A stretch of DNA of 49,284 nucleotides from an uncultured Collinsella sp. (GCA_902470835.1 CABRHR010000004.1:1-49284); one strand, 5' to 3'; counted from the stretch's first letter, positions 32,368 through 40,258 are shown. The notes: generated by a model from the letters alone, not told the origin. Numbers and translations are program-made.

Positions 32368-34125
32368 ATGTTCGCCTCATTCCAAAAGAAGTATTTCCTA
32401 TCCGATAAAGGCGTCGCCGGCGTAAAACGCGGCGTCTTCTGGACCACGCTCACCAATCTCATTACCATGGCCGGCATGGGCTTTTTATTCCTGGTTATGG
32501 CCGGCTTTGTCGAGCATCTCGCCAGCGGGGCTGACCTGCCGGATGCCCTGCCGATCGTGGGCGGCCTCCTGGTCTTTTTCGTGTTGCTCTTTGCCTCTAA
32601 CTGGCAGCAGTATTACTACACCTACTGCATCTTTTACGAGGAGTGCGGCAAGCAGCGCATGGAGATCGCCGAGCGCTTGCGCAAACTGCCGCTGTCGTTT
32701 TTCGGCCGTCGTGATCTGGCCGATCTAACCGAAACCATCATGGGCGACGTTCAGACTATGGAGCACGCCTACAGCCACGTGCTGGGAGAGCTTTGGGGTG
32801 CCGTCATCGCAAGCGCCATTGTGTTCGTGGCGTCGCTGTTCTTTTGCTGGCAGCTGGCGATCGCGGCGTTTTGGAGCGTGCCCGTGGCCTTTGCCGTGCT
32901 GTATCTAACACGCGGCCCCATGACCCCGGTGTTCGACCGCGTGCGCGCCGAGAAGGTCAAGGTCACCGAGGCGATCCAGGAGACGCTCGACTGCGTGCGC
33001 GAGATTCGCGCCACCAACCAGGAGGCCCATTATCTTGAGGGGCTCAACGCCGTGATCGATGCCGAGGAGCGCGAGACCACTAAAGGCGAGCTCGCCAACG
33101 GGCTTTTGGTCAACTCCGCCTTTGCCATCCTGCGCCTGGGGATTGCCACCACGTTGGTCACGGGCGCTGCGATGGTCGCCTCCGGCCGGGTCGACTTTTT
33201 GGTGATGTTTGCCTTCCTGCTCATGGTGAGCCGCATCTATGCGCCCTTCGATCAGGCACTGATGCTGATGTCCGAGCTGTTTGCCGCCGAGTCGTCGGCC
33301 AAGCGCATGCGCTCCATCATGGAAGAGCCCGTGGCGCGGGGCAGCGAGCAGTTTGAGCCCGTAGGTCATGACGTGGTGTTCGATCACGTGGCATTTGGTT
33401 ATGGTGCGGGCGAGGACGGCCGCGCCGGCGAGAAAGTTCTTACCGATGTGAGCTTTGCCGCCAAAGAAGGGGAGGTCACGGCACTGGTCGGTCCTTCGGG
33501 TTCCGGTAAGTCCACGGTGAGCCGCCTGGCCGCGCGCTTTTGGGACGCCACCGAAGGCACGGTCACCGTGGGTGGCGTGGATGTTGCGAGCGTCGATCCC
33601 GAGGTGCTGCTGCGCGACTACGCCATTGTGTTCCAAGACGTGCTGCTCTTTGACGACACAGTGATGGGAAACATCCGTCTTGGTCGTCGCGATGCCACCG
33701 ATGAGGAAGTGCTTGCTGCCGCGCGTGCCGCCAACTGCGACGAGTTTGTGAGCCGCATGCCGCAGGGCTATGACACCATGATCGGCGAGAACGGCTCCAA
33801 GCTGTCCGGCGGCGAGCGCCAGCGCATCTCCATCGCCCGCGCGCTGCTCAAAGATGCGCCGATTGTGTTGCTGGACGAGGCGACGGCGAGTTTGGATGTG
33901 GAGAACGAGACCGTGGTGCAGCAGGCGCTCTCCCGCCTGCTCGCAGGAAAGACAGTTATCGTGATCGCCCACCGTATGCGCACGGTAGAAAATGCCGATA
34001 AGATCGTTGTACTCAAGGATGGTGTGGTTGCCGAGCAGGGCACTCCGGCACAGCTCAAGGCGGCAGGTGGAGAATTCGCCCGCATGGTTGCGCTGCAAAA
34101 GGAAGCTGCTGCCTGGCAGCTGTAA
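32368..34125 (+). CDS. ABC half-transporter, YbtQ/IrtB-like
   Basis: A 585-residue partner of the preceding protein. Membrane domain about 15-320; ATPase motifs GPSGSGKST (K381), LSGGERQRISIARA, VLLDEATASLDVENE, and IAHRMRTV. Both subunits keep the catalytic glutamate, so both ATP sites look active, unlike the exporter pair at 13.5-17.2 kb. Its ATG follows the stop codon of the first gene directly, with GGGAGGCG as binding site inside that gene's end. A family C repeat follows the stop codon. Confidence 0.9.
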   Translation: MFASFQKKYFLSDKGVAGVKRGVFWTTLTNLITMAGMGFLFLVMAGFVEHLASGADLPDALPIVGGLLVFFVLLFASNWQQYYYTYCIFYEECGKQRMEIAERLRKLPLSFFGRRDLADLTETIMGDVQTMEHAYSHVLGELWGAVIASAIVFVASLFFCWQLAIAAFWSVPVAFAVLYLTRGPMTPVFDRVRAEKVKVTEAIQETLDCVREIRATNQEAHYLEGLNAVIDAEERETTKGELANGLLVNSAFAILRLGIATTLVTGAAMVASGRVDFLVMFAFLLMVSRIYAPFDQALMLMSELFAAESSAKRMRSIMEEPVARGSEQFEPVGHDVVFDHVAFGYGAGEDGRAGEKVLTDVSFAAKEGEVTALVGPSGSGKSTVSRLAARFWDATEGTVTVGGVDVASVDPEVLLRDYAIVFQDVLLFDDTVMGNIRLGRRDATDEEVLAAARAANCDEFVSRMPQGYDTMIGENGSKLSGGERQRISIARALLKDAPIVLLDEATASLDVENETVVQQALSRLLAGKTVIVIAHRMRTVENADKIVVLKDGVVAEQGTPAQLKAAGGEFARMVALQKEAAAWQL

Positions 34126-34128
34126 GAA

Positions 34129-34159
34129 GGGGCAAAGGAACAGTCCCTTTGTCACATTG
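34129..34159 (+). repeat. Family C hairpin remnant, copy C2
   Basis: CAGTCCCTTTGTCACATTG is shared with C1 over 17 bases, including its right flank, but the left arm here (GGCAAAGGAA) is decayed. Confidence 0.6.
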
Positions 34160-34212
34160 ACAATCGGTTACTCCGCATCGTTAATTTTCAAAAGGTTAGC
34201 TATGGCTGACCT
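34157..34212 (+). promoter_or_regulatory. Promoter and dyad before the metal ATPase operon
   Basis: TTGACA (34157-34162), 18-bp spacer, TTAATT (34181-34186). Downstream, AGGTTAGC-TATG-GCTGACCT (34193-34212) is a near-perfect dyad whose half-site resembles the IdeR/DtxR and MntR half-site AGGTTAG, though with wider spacing. A metal-dependent repressor is a plausible partner. Confidence 0.45.
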
Positions 34213-34319
34213 AGATAGTTAGATAGAATTAAGGTATTTCAAAAGCGTGCTCGAGCAAACTAATGAACTCGGGTGCTAAGGCACCATGCCGCGCTTGTGC
34301 GGCAAAAGGGAGAAGCAAC

Positions 34320-34565
34320 ATGAAGAAGTCGACTTTTAACACCCTGCTTGTCGGTGGCGGTTTTCTGCTTGGCACGGCCGGCATCAAGCTGCTTACCAGC
34401 GCTCCGGTAAAGAATGCCTGCGTGCAGGGTATCGCGTGCGGCATGCGCATCAAGAACGGCTACCAGGACATGGTCGAGCAGGCCAAGGCTAATGTCGACG
34501 ACATGGTTGCCGAGGCTGCTTACATCACCCAGAGCGAGGCCGCTGCTGACGAGGCAGCCGAGTAG
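34320..34565 (+). CDS. Small membrane-anchored protein, DUF6110-like
   Basis: An 81-residue protein: short basic start, one membrane segment (about 6-25, TLLVGGGFLLGTAGIKLLTS), then a helical tail with GMRIKNGYQDMVEQAKA and an acidic, Ala-rich end. Proteins of this kind are regularly found just before metal P-type ATPases; their task is unknown, perhaps a subunit or metal shuttle of the pump. Start ATG with AAAAGGGAGAAG upstream. Only 18 bases separate it from the ATPase gene. Confidence 0.75.
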   Translation: MKKSTFNTLLVGGGFLLGTAGIKLLTSAPVKNACVQGIACGMRIKNGYQDMVEQAKANVDDMVAEAAYITQSEAAADEAAE

Positions 34566-34583
34566 CGCTCCCAGGCACAAACT

Positions 34584-36659
34584 ATGAGATTCTCGATTAT
34601 CAGCGAGATCCCTGGCAGGACCCGCCTTCAGTTGGCGGGTCCTGTGCCAGAGAGCGATCTCGATGCGCTTCTAAAGCTTGGCGGCGACATCGATGGCGTG
34701 CGCAAGGTGCGCGTGTATAGCCGCATTGGCCAGATGGCGCTGGAGTACGACGAGCCGCGCCGCGCGAGCGTGCTCGATGCCTTGGGCGCGCTCGATGCTC
34801 AAGCTATCGCCGATGCCAAGTCGGGCTACGTGATGCAACTCGAGCCGCGCAAGCACAAGCTCGTCATGGATCTTGCCACACTTATCGGCGCCCACTACGC
34901 GCGCCGTTGGTTCTTGCCGACGCCTCTGCGTGCGGTGTTTGTCGTGGCCGGTTACATGGCATTTTTGCGCGCTGCCCTTCATGAGCTGGCACAGCCGCGC
35001 CTGACCGTTCCTGTGCTCGACGCTTCGGCCATCGGCATTTCGTTCGTCAAGCGTGATGTCGACACCGCGGGCCAGACAATGTTCTTGCTCAACGTGGGCG
35101 AGCTGCTCGAGGACTACACGCGCGCCATGAGCGAAAACGAGCTCATCAACTCGCTGCTCGATGTGCCCGACAAGGCGCAAAAGGTTGTCGGCGACACCGA
35201 GGTAAGCGTTGCCGCGACCGAGCTCGAGCCCGGCGATTTGGTCGCCGTGCGCACTGGCATGTCCATTTGCATCGACGGTGTTGTCGAGCAGGGGAGCGCC
35301 ATGGTCAACCAGGCGACCCTGACCGGCGAGCCGCTGGCCGTCGAGCGCAGCGTGGGCGACGATGTGTTCGCCGGTACCGTCGTGGAAGACGGCAGCATCT
35401 TGGTGCGCGTGCGCGCCAACACGGCGCAGACCAAGCTCCGCTCGATCGTCTCGCTCGTGCAGACGGCCGATTCGCTCAAGTCCGAGGGCCAGTCGCACAT
35501 GGAAGACCTCGCCAACAAGATCGTCCCGTGGAACTTCCTGCTCGCGGGCCTGGTTGCGCTTACCACCCGCAGCCTCATCAAGACCTCGGCGGCACTGATG
35601 GTCGACTACTCGTGCGCACTCAAGCTCACGGGTTCCGTCGCCGTCATGACTGCCATGAGCGATGCTGCCAAGATGGGTGTTATGGTCAAGGGCGCCAAGT
35701 ACTTTGAGTCGTTTGCCAAGGCCGACACCATTGTGTTTGATAAGACCGGCACGCTTACCGAGGCGCAGCCGCGTCTTGCCTGCGTGCTCACCACCGATGG
35801 TTGGAGCGAGGACGAGATCCTGCGCCTTTCCGCTTGCTTGGAGGAGCATTTTCCGCATCCGGTGGCGCGTGCCGTGGTCAACGCCGCCCGCGAGCGCGGG
35901 CTCGAGCACCGCGAGCGCCATGCCGCCGTCGAGTACATCGTGGCGCACGGCATCGCTTCGTCCATTGAAGGGCGTCGCGCCATCATCGGTTCCGCGCACT
36001 TTGTATTTGAGGATGAGAGCGCGCAGCTCGAGTCCGACATTAAGGAGCAAATCGAGTCCCAGATGCAGGGGCTGTCGCCGCTGTACCTGGCGGTCGATGG
36101 CACCGTTGTGGGCGTGCTCGGTATCGAGGACCCGCTTAAGCCCGGGGTTCGCGAGGCCATCGCCGACCTGCACGCGTTGGGCGTTAAGCACGTGGTCATG
36201 CTCACGGGCGACTCGGAGCGCACGGCCGAGCGCATTGCTCGCGAGGCGGGTGTCGACGAGTTTAAGGCCGAGCTGCTGCCCGAGGACAAGTACGCGTATG
36301 TTGAGCGCATTAAGGGCGAGGGGCGCCACGTTGCCATGGTGGGCGACGGCGTCAACGATTCGCCGGCACTCGGTTTGGCCGACGTGGGGCTGGCAATGGG
36401 CGGTGGAAGCGACATCGCCAAGGAGGTCGCCGATATCATCCTGACCGATACAGATCTCGCCGCGATCGTGCGCCTGCGCCGCATGAGTCAGGGGCTTATC
36501 GACCGTCTGACGAGTTCGTATTCCAAGGTGATGCTCACCAACTCGGCGCTGTTGGCATTGGGTATTACCGGCATGATTACTCCGCAGGCGTCGTCGCTGC
36601 TGCACAACGGCTCAACGATCGCCTACAGCCTGGGCAACGCAAAGGCTTACCTGCGCTAG
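34584..36659 (+). CDS. P1B-type heavy-metal-transporting ATPase
   Basis: A 691-residue pump. The N-terminal domain (about 1-80) looks like a degraded HMA fold with no C-x-x-C. The actuator has TLTGEPLAVE. The membrane motif before the catalytic loop reads DYSCALK, so the ion pathway has S-C-A in place of the usual CPC or SPC. The phosphorylated aspartate is D386 in DKTGTLT; HP is in EEHFPHPVARA; the hinge is GDGVNDSPAL. About 6-7 helices are seen. Mycobacterial CtpC-like manganese pumps share this kind of variant core, so Mn or another transition metal is possible, but the metal cannot be read from the sequence. Forms an operon with the small membrane protein. Confidence 0.9.
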   Translation: MRFSIISEIPGRTRLQLAGPVPESDLDALLKLGGDIDGVRKVRVYSRIGQMALEYDEPRRASVLDALGALDAQAIADAKSGYVMQLEPRKHKLVMDLATLIGAHYARRWFLPTPLRAVFVVAGYMAFLRAALHELAQPRLTVPVLDASAIGISFVKRDVDTAGQTMFLLNVGELLEDYTRAMSENELINSLLDVPDKAQKVVGDTEVSVAATELEPGDLVAVRTGMSICIDGVVEQGSAMVNQATLTGEPLAVERSVGDDVFAGTVVEDGSILVRVRANTAQTKLRSIVSLVQTADSLKSEGQSHMEDLANKIVPWNFLLAGLVALTTRSLIKTSAALMVDYSCALKLTGSVAVMTAMSDAAKMGVMVKGAKYFESFAKADTIVFDKTGTLTEAQPRLACVLTTDGWSEDEILRLSACLEEHFPHPVARAVVNAARERGLEHRERHAAVEYIVAHGIASSIEGRRAIIGSAHFVFEDESAQLESDIKEQIESQMQGLSPLYLAVDGTVVGVLGIEDPLKPGVREAIADLHALGVKHVVMLTGDSERTAERIAREAGVDEFKAELLPEDKYAYVERIKGEGRHVAMVGDGVNDSPALGLADVGLAMGGGSDIAKEVADIILTDTDLAAIVRLRRMSQGLIDRLTSSYSKVMLTNSALLALGITGMITPQASSLLHNGSTIAYSLGNAKAYLR

Positions 36660-36683
36660 CGGACGTGTTCGCCCACGTTATCT

Positions 36684-36729
36684 GGCCTGCGCCCAGACGG
36701 CATCGGTGTCGTCCGGACGCAGGCCTTTT
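36684..36729 (+). terminator. Terminator after the P-type ATPase gene
   Basis: GGCCTGCG (36684-36691) and CGCAGGCC (36718-36725), then TTTT. Confidence 0.75.
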
Positions 36730-36733
36730 GCAT

Positions 36734-36780
36734 TTGACCATTTGCTAGCTTCTCTATATAGTGTTGCTAGCGGTGCTAGC
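36734..36780 (+). promoter_or_regulatory. Toxin-antitoxin promoter with three GCTAGC sites
   Basis: TTGACC (36734-36739), 17-bp spacer, TATAGT (36757-36762). GCTAGC occurs at 36744-36749 inside the spacer and at 36766-36771 and 36775-36780 just after the -10. The last two are 9 bp apart. They look like the autoregulatory operator of the ribbon-helix-helix antitoxin. Confidence 0.65.
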
Positions 36781-36802
36781 ATTTGAAGGGAGCGGGATCA
36801 AC

Positions 36803-37156
36803 GTGGGTGCTGTTAGCGGCATGGCGCAGGTGAACGTTCGCGTGGATCGCCAGGTCAAGGACCATGCGGAGGAAGCGTTGCGGCTTTCGGACAGATCACT
36901 GCCCGAGCTCATCAAAAAGGTCGTGGCCAAGGTCGCGCAGGGCGGCGGGCAGTGCGAGGAAGTGCTTGCGGCCGTCGACGACCGGCAACAGACCGTCGCG
37001 CACGATACTCCGTTCGCCGCGTCGTGGGCAGCGGCAGACCGGCTTTATGCAGATTTGGGCATCGCTGCGTCGCCCGTATCCGACGATCGCGATTGGGACG
37101 CAATCTATTCCGAAGCCATGGACGAGCGCTATCGCCAAAAGGGGATGATCCTGTGA
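36803..37156 (+). CDS. RelB/DinJ-like ribbon-helix-helix antitoxin
   Basis: A 117-residue protein. Its start MAQVNVRVDRQVKDHAEEAL followed by a short helix (LPELIKKVVAKVA) is the ribbon-helix-helix plan of RelB/DinJ antitoxins. The C-terminal half (DDRDWDAIYSEAMDERYRQK) is the acidic/aromatic part that would wrap the toxin. GTG 36803 is taken as start because GAAGGGAG lies about 10 bases upstream; ATG 36821 (MAQVN) is the alternative. Its stop overlaps the toxin start by 4 bases. Pairs of this kind usually repress their own promoter, and GCTAGC repeats stand there. Confidence 0.8.
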   Translation: MGAVSGMAQVNVRVDRQVKDHAEEALRLSDRSLPELIKKVVAKVAQGGGQCEEVLAAVDDRQQTVAHDTPFAASWAAADRLYADLGIAASPVSDDRDWDAIYSEAMDERYRQKGMIL

Positions 37157-37668
37157 GCGGAGCCCCTCTTAAAATCATGGTGGATGCGAATGTGTGGGTT
37201 GATTCGTTTTGTGTTGACCATGCCGAGTCGCTTGCCGCGCGTGCGTTTATTGGGCAGGCGACGGAGGCGGGGGCATCGCTGTTCTTTCCGGTGCATATCG
37301 CTAAGGACGTACTGTACGTTGTCCAACACGAGCTGAAGCGTGGCGTTCTTGCCAGCGGGGGAGCGCTCGACGAGGCTTCTGCCCGCGCGATTGGCGATGC
37401 GGCGCTGGCGTTTGTTCGGAATATGACCGAAAACGCTACGGCCGTGGGTGCAGATGCGTCGGACCTTTGGCTGGCCGACAAATACTTAGCGCTCCATCGC
37501 GATTACGAGGACAACTTGGTGCTCGCCGCGTGCAAGCGCGCGCAGGTCGATTACTTGGTGACCAACGATCGTAAGCTGCTCGAACATGCCGATCTTGCAG
37601 CAAAGACCCCGCACCAAATGATGCCGATTCTTGCTTTGGCCGAACGTGGCGGCGCGGCTATCGGTTGA
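37153..37668 (+). CDS. PIN-domain ribonuclease toxin (VapC-like)
   Basis: A 171-residue PIN protein. Acidic metal-binding residues are seen in IMVDANVWVDSF (Asp near the N terminus), near DLWLADKYLALHRDYEDNLVLAAC (D and E in the middle; written in parts DYEDNLVLA) and LVTNDRKLL (Asp near the C terminus). It starts at GTG 37153 overlapping the antitoxin stop as GTGA. By family it would cut RNA when freed from the antitoxin. A PIN toxin with a RelB/DinJ-type antitoxin is a mixed pairing; VapC usually goes with VapB/AbrB or Phd-like partners. Confidence 0.82.
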   Translation: MSGAPLKIMVDANVWVDSFCVDHAESLAARAFIGQATEAGASLFFPVHIAKDVLYVVQHELKRGVLASGGALDEASARAIGDAALAFVRNMTENATAVGADASDLWLADKYLALHRDYEDNLVLAACKRAQVDYLVTNDRKLLEHADLAAKTPHQMMPILALAERGGAAIG

Positions 37669-37726
37669 CGCGAACTGTTTGCGGGCCTCTTGGACGACGA
37701 TGCGCCAAGGGACCCGCGTCTGCTAT

Positions 37727-38161
37727 TTACAAAAGCTCGGCCTTAATGGCGGGGCTTTCTGCGAGCTTTTCGGCTGCCTTTTCGTCGGAGCTGTCGAGTG
37801 CTGCCAGACTGCGGTAGACCCACTCGTTGACCTGGGTGTTCTTGACGCCTGCAGTCTGCATAAGGGCGCCTACCTCGCGGATTGCTGCGAGCAGATCGGC
37901 TTTGGGACCCGCGAGCTCGACCTCGATGCCGTGGTAGGCGGCCACGCCGCGGTTTTCACTCACGTGGTCGATAAAGCCCTCGACGGTCTCAAGCTGCTGG
38001 GCGAGAGCTGCATCATCGTCAGCGTCCAGCGCAACAAGGGCGTTCGAAACCGTGAGGGCGGGATGTCCGCAGGGGACAAAGCCTTCGATGACATCCATAG
38101 CTTCGGTAATGGTTGAACCCAGGCCTGCGAGGGCATTGACGAGTTGCTGTTTGGTATCCAT
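37727..38161 (-). CDS. Uncharacterised helical protein
   Basis: A 144-residue protein I do not recognise. It is acidic, Ala-rich and almost fully helical by composition (LVNALAGLGSTITEAMDVI, ALDADDDAALAQQLETVEGF, ALDSSDEKAAEKLAESPAI). No signal peptide or membrane segment. Start ATG with AAAGGACC upstream; the longer frame reads back through the tmRNA promoter region and is not used. It is convergent with the PIN toxin and divergent from tmRNA. Codon use fits the genome, so it is likely real. Confidence 0.65.
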   Translation of the reverse strand: MDTKQQLVNALAGLGSTITEAMDVIEGFVPCGHPALTVSNALVALDADDDAALAQQLETVEGFIDHVSENRGVAAYHGIEVELAGPKADLLAAIREVGALMQTAGVKNTQVNEWVYRSLAALDSSDEKAAEKLAESPAIKAELL

Positions 38162-38400
38162 AACGGTCCTTTCGACGGGGCAATTTTGCTTGGCGAAAAT
38201 ATACGTGACGCGATCGGTAGCAAAAGTGCGAAGTGCGGCGCACATTGGGGTCTTCACAGCTCGTGCATAGAACAGCTGTCTGCCTTTAGAACGTGGTAAG
38301 ATAGCTATCCACGAGCGGGGCTCGCCCCGCGTGTTCCTTGAAAAGTCGACGGTTATCGGGTGTTTGCAGGCCTGATACCATCCAGACTTTCCCAACATTC

Positions 38401-38764
38401 GGGGGCGACTGGTTTCGACACGATAGCTCTGAGAGAGGAAGCAAGCCGAGGTCTCCTCGCCTCGTTAAACAGGGGTACCGTCAAATTGAATTGACAACAA
38501 CTCTTCTTTTGAGCCTATGGCTCTCGCTGCTTAGTTTATAGCGGCGCGTCAACCCGGTGATTTCCCCGACACCGGCGCGACGTCATGTTAGGGGAATGCT
38601 CCTGCGCACGTAATCGGTATGGCGCAGGCTAAGACCGAACCGGTTAGGACGCCGCGAGCGTGTCGCTGCGCGCAAAGCGTCCGAGACTAAACCAGCGACT
38701 GAGCTTGGAGATGCCAATCAGGGGGCTTTCGTGGACCGGAGTTCGATTCTCCGCGCCTCCACCA
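38401..38764 (+). ncRNA. ssrA: Transfer-messenger RNA (tmRNA)
   Basis: 364-nt tmRNA that frees stalled ribosomes and tags unfinished proteins. The 5' end GGGGGCGACTGGTTTCGACA is the hallmark; it pairs with the 3' end GCGCCTCC before ACCA. The T-arm GGAGTTCGATTCTCC is at 38738-38752. The tag is coded at 38493-38531 as DNNSSFEPMALAA and closes with TAG at 38532-38534; the resume codon is the GAC or the ATT just before it. The ALAA ending is the usual protease signal. CCA is encoded. The smpB gene is not in this window. Confidence 0.95.
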
Positions 38765-38772
38765 TAAGCAAC

Positions 38773-38810
38773 AGGCAGGTAGATATTCGTATCTACCTGC
38801 CTTTTTATTT
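38773..38810 (+). terminator. Terminator of tmRNA
   Basis: AGGCAGGTAGAT and ATCTACCTGCCT, perfect 12-bp arms, followed by TTTATTT. Confidence 0.9.
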
Positions 38811-38821
38811 CTAGTCCGTAC

Positions 38822-38855
38822 CGCGGAGAATCGAACTCTGTGCAGGGCGCGAGCG
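38822..38855 (-). repeat. Inverted fragment of the tmRNA 3' end, copy 1
   Basis: CGCGGAGAATCGAACTCTG matches the reverse complement of the tmRNA T-arm (38737-38755) at 18 of 19 bases. It goes on with TGCAGGGCGCGAGCG, which is shared with copy 2 but not with tmRNA. Confidence 0.7.
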
Positions 38856-39030
38856 TTAAACAAACGCGGAGCGTTTGTAGCGAGCGGGCGAGGACGCCGG
38901 CAGGCGGCCGAAGCCGGTGCGTATTTGCGAAGCAAATACGCGGATTCTCCGCGCAAAGCCTCAACCCTATATAGATGCGATGTTATCGAATCTCAGCTTG
39001 CCATGCGCCACATCAACGGAACCCCAAACC

Positions 39031-39065
39031 CGCGGAGAATCGAACTCTATGCAGGGCGCGGGCGT
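39031..39065 (-). repeat. Inverted fragment of the tmRNA 3' end, copy 2
   Basis: CGCGGAGAATCGAACTCTA, 17 of 19 bases as in the tmRNA T-arm on the other strand, then TGCAGGGCGCGGGCG as in copy 1. Confidence 0.7.
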
Positions 39066-39091
39066 AAAGAAAACGCCTCAGTGACGCAGAG

Positions 39092-39290
39092 TGGGGCGTG
39101 CTTTCCCAATGGCAGCCCAGGCGGAAAGCACGTCCCGGAATTCACGCTCAGACTGGGACGTAGTTTCCGGATGACACATCAAGCGGAAGGCGCGTCCCGG
39201 AATCTAAGCGGGAAATGGGATTCATTTTCCTGATGACGGGCTCAGCGGAAAATGAGACCCGGAATTTGCTCTGAGAATGGGACACACTTT
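39092..39290. repeat. Tandem 62-bp hairpin units (3 complete, 1 partial)
   Basis: Units start with TGGG at 39092, 39154, 39216 and 39278, exactly 62 bp apart. Each complete unit is a hairpin: GGG(G/A)CGTGCTTTCC with GGAAAGCACGTCCC in unit 1, GGGACGTAGTTTCC with GGAAGGCGCGTCCC in unit 2, GGGATTCATTTTCC with GGAAAATGAGACCC in unit 3. CCCGGAAT follows each right arm. The fourth has only the left arm. Confidence 0.85.
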
Positions 39291-39379
39291 CCGCTTCACC
39301 TGCCGCCTCGAAAAAACCGCGCGCTCGCCATCCCAAAACTGGGTAGAAGAAAGCCGAAACGCAATCGCAGGAGGTCAAC

Positions 39380-40258
39380 ATGACTGCAGAAGATAAGGCA
39401 AAGAACGCCGGCAAGGTCGCGCTCGTCCTGGAGGGCGGTAGTTTTCGCGGGCAGTTTACTGCGGGCGTGCTCGACGTTCTCATGGAGGCCGGCGTCGAGA
39501 TTGCGGCTGTCTACGGTGTATCGGCAGGTGCTCTCAACGGCGTGAACTACAAGTCGCACCAGATCGGCCGTGCCAACCGCATCAACCTGGCTTTCTGCAA
39601 CGACAGCCGTTTCATGGGCGCCGCATCGTTTGCGTCCACGGGCTCCATTGTGGGTTACGACTTTATCTTCAACGATGTCCAGGACCGCCTGGATCCCTTT
39701 GACAACGAGACGTTCGACGCGAGCCCCATCGAGATGTACGCCGTCGCGACGGACATGCTGTTTGGAACCGCTGCCTACCTGCCGGTCAAAAGCGCCGTAC
39801 TTGACCTCGATGCCGTGCGCGCCTCGACGTCGCTGCCGCTGGTGACGCCGCCGGTCGAGATAGACGGGCACAAATACGTCGACGGCGGCGTGGCCGATTC
39901 GGTCCCCATCGAGCACGTGCTGGAGGAGGCGGGCTTCGACCGTGCGGTCGTCATCGTCACGCAGGACCGTTCGTATGAGAAAAAGCCCTACGAGTTTTTG
40001 CCGGCCGCGCGTGCGCGTTATGCCGACTACCCCTATCTGCTCGAGGCTATCGAGACACGCCACGACCGTTACAACATCCAGCGCATGCACCTGTGGAAGT
40101 ATGAGCGCGAGGGCCGTGCGTTGGTCGTCGCTCCGCAAAAGCCGGTCGAGGTCGGCCATGTCGAGCACGATTCGGCAAAGCTCCTCGACCTGTATATCCA
40201 GGGCCGTCAGGAGGCAAAGCGCCTGCTCGCGGAAATACAAGAGTTCGTTGAGCGCTAA
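39380..40258 (+). CDS. Patatin-like phospholipase/acylhydrolase
   Basis: A 292-residue serine hydrolase of the patatin family, close in plan to the YjjU/RssA group. The oxyanion loop is LEGGSFRGQFTAG, the nucleophile S48 lies in GVSAG and the dyad aspartate D168 in YVDGGVADSVP. No signal peptide, so it is expected in the cytoplasm or at the inner membrane face, cutting acyl chains from lipids. Start ATG with GGAGG 5 bases upstream. Single-gene unit; the rplM promoter follows. Confidence 0.9.
   Translation: MTAEDKAKNAGKVALVLEGGSFRGQFTAGVLDVLMEAGVEIAAVYGVSAGALNGVNYKSHQIGRANRINLAFCNDSRFMGAASFASTGSIVGYDFIFNDVQDRLDPFDNETFDASPIEMYAVATDMLFGTAAYLPVKSAVLDLDAVRASTSLPLVTPPVEIDGHKYVDGGVADSVPIEHVLEEAGFDRAVVIVTQDRSYEKKPYEFLPAARARYADYPYLLEAIETRHDRYNIQRMHLWKYEREGRALVVAPQKPVEVGHVEHDSAKLLDLYIQGRQEAKRLLAEIQEFVER

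Larger units (their letters stand above)
38765..39379. other. 615-bp gene-free region behind tmRNA, full of repeats
   Basis: No convincing gene. It holds the tmRNA terminator (38773-38810), two inverted copies of the tmRNA T-arm (38822, 39031), small perfect hairpins at 38861-38877 (CAAACGC/GCGTTTG) and 38921-38943 (GCGTATTTGC/GCAAATACGC), and three to four 62-bp hairpin units in tandem (39092-39290). The pattern is that of a worn integration hot spot. Confidence 0.7.

Noticed and set aside
34671..36605. 644-codon open frame on the minus strand
   Set aside because: It is the mirror frame of the P1B ATPase gene, whose motifs are clear. GC-rich third positions leave long antisense frames all over this window.
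38822..39065. Minus-strand tRNA or second tmRNA
   Set aside because: Only the T-arm is kept; no acceptor partner, D-arm or anticodon arm could be found.
39092..39290. CRISPR array
   Set aside because: The 62-bp units are diverged hairpins without identical repeats and unique spacers, and no cas gene is near.
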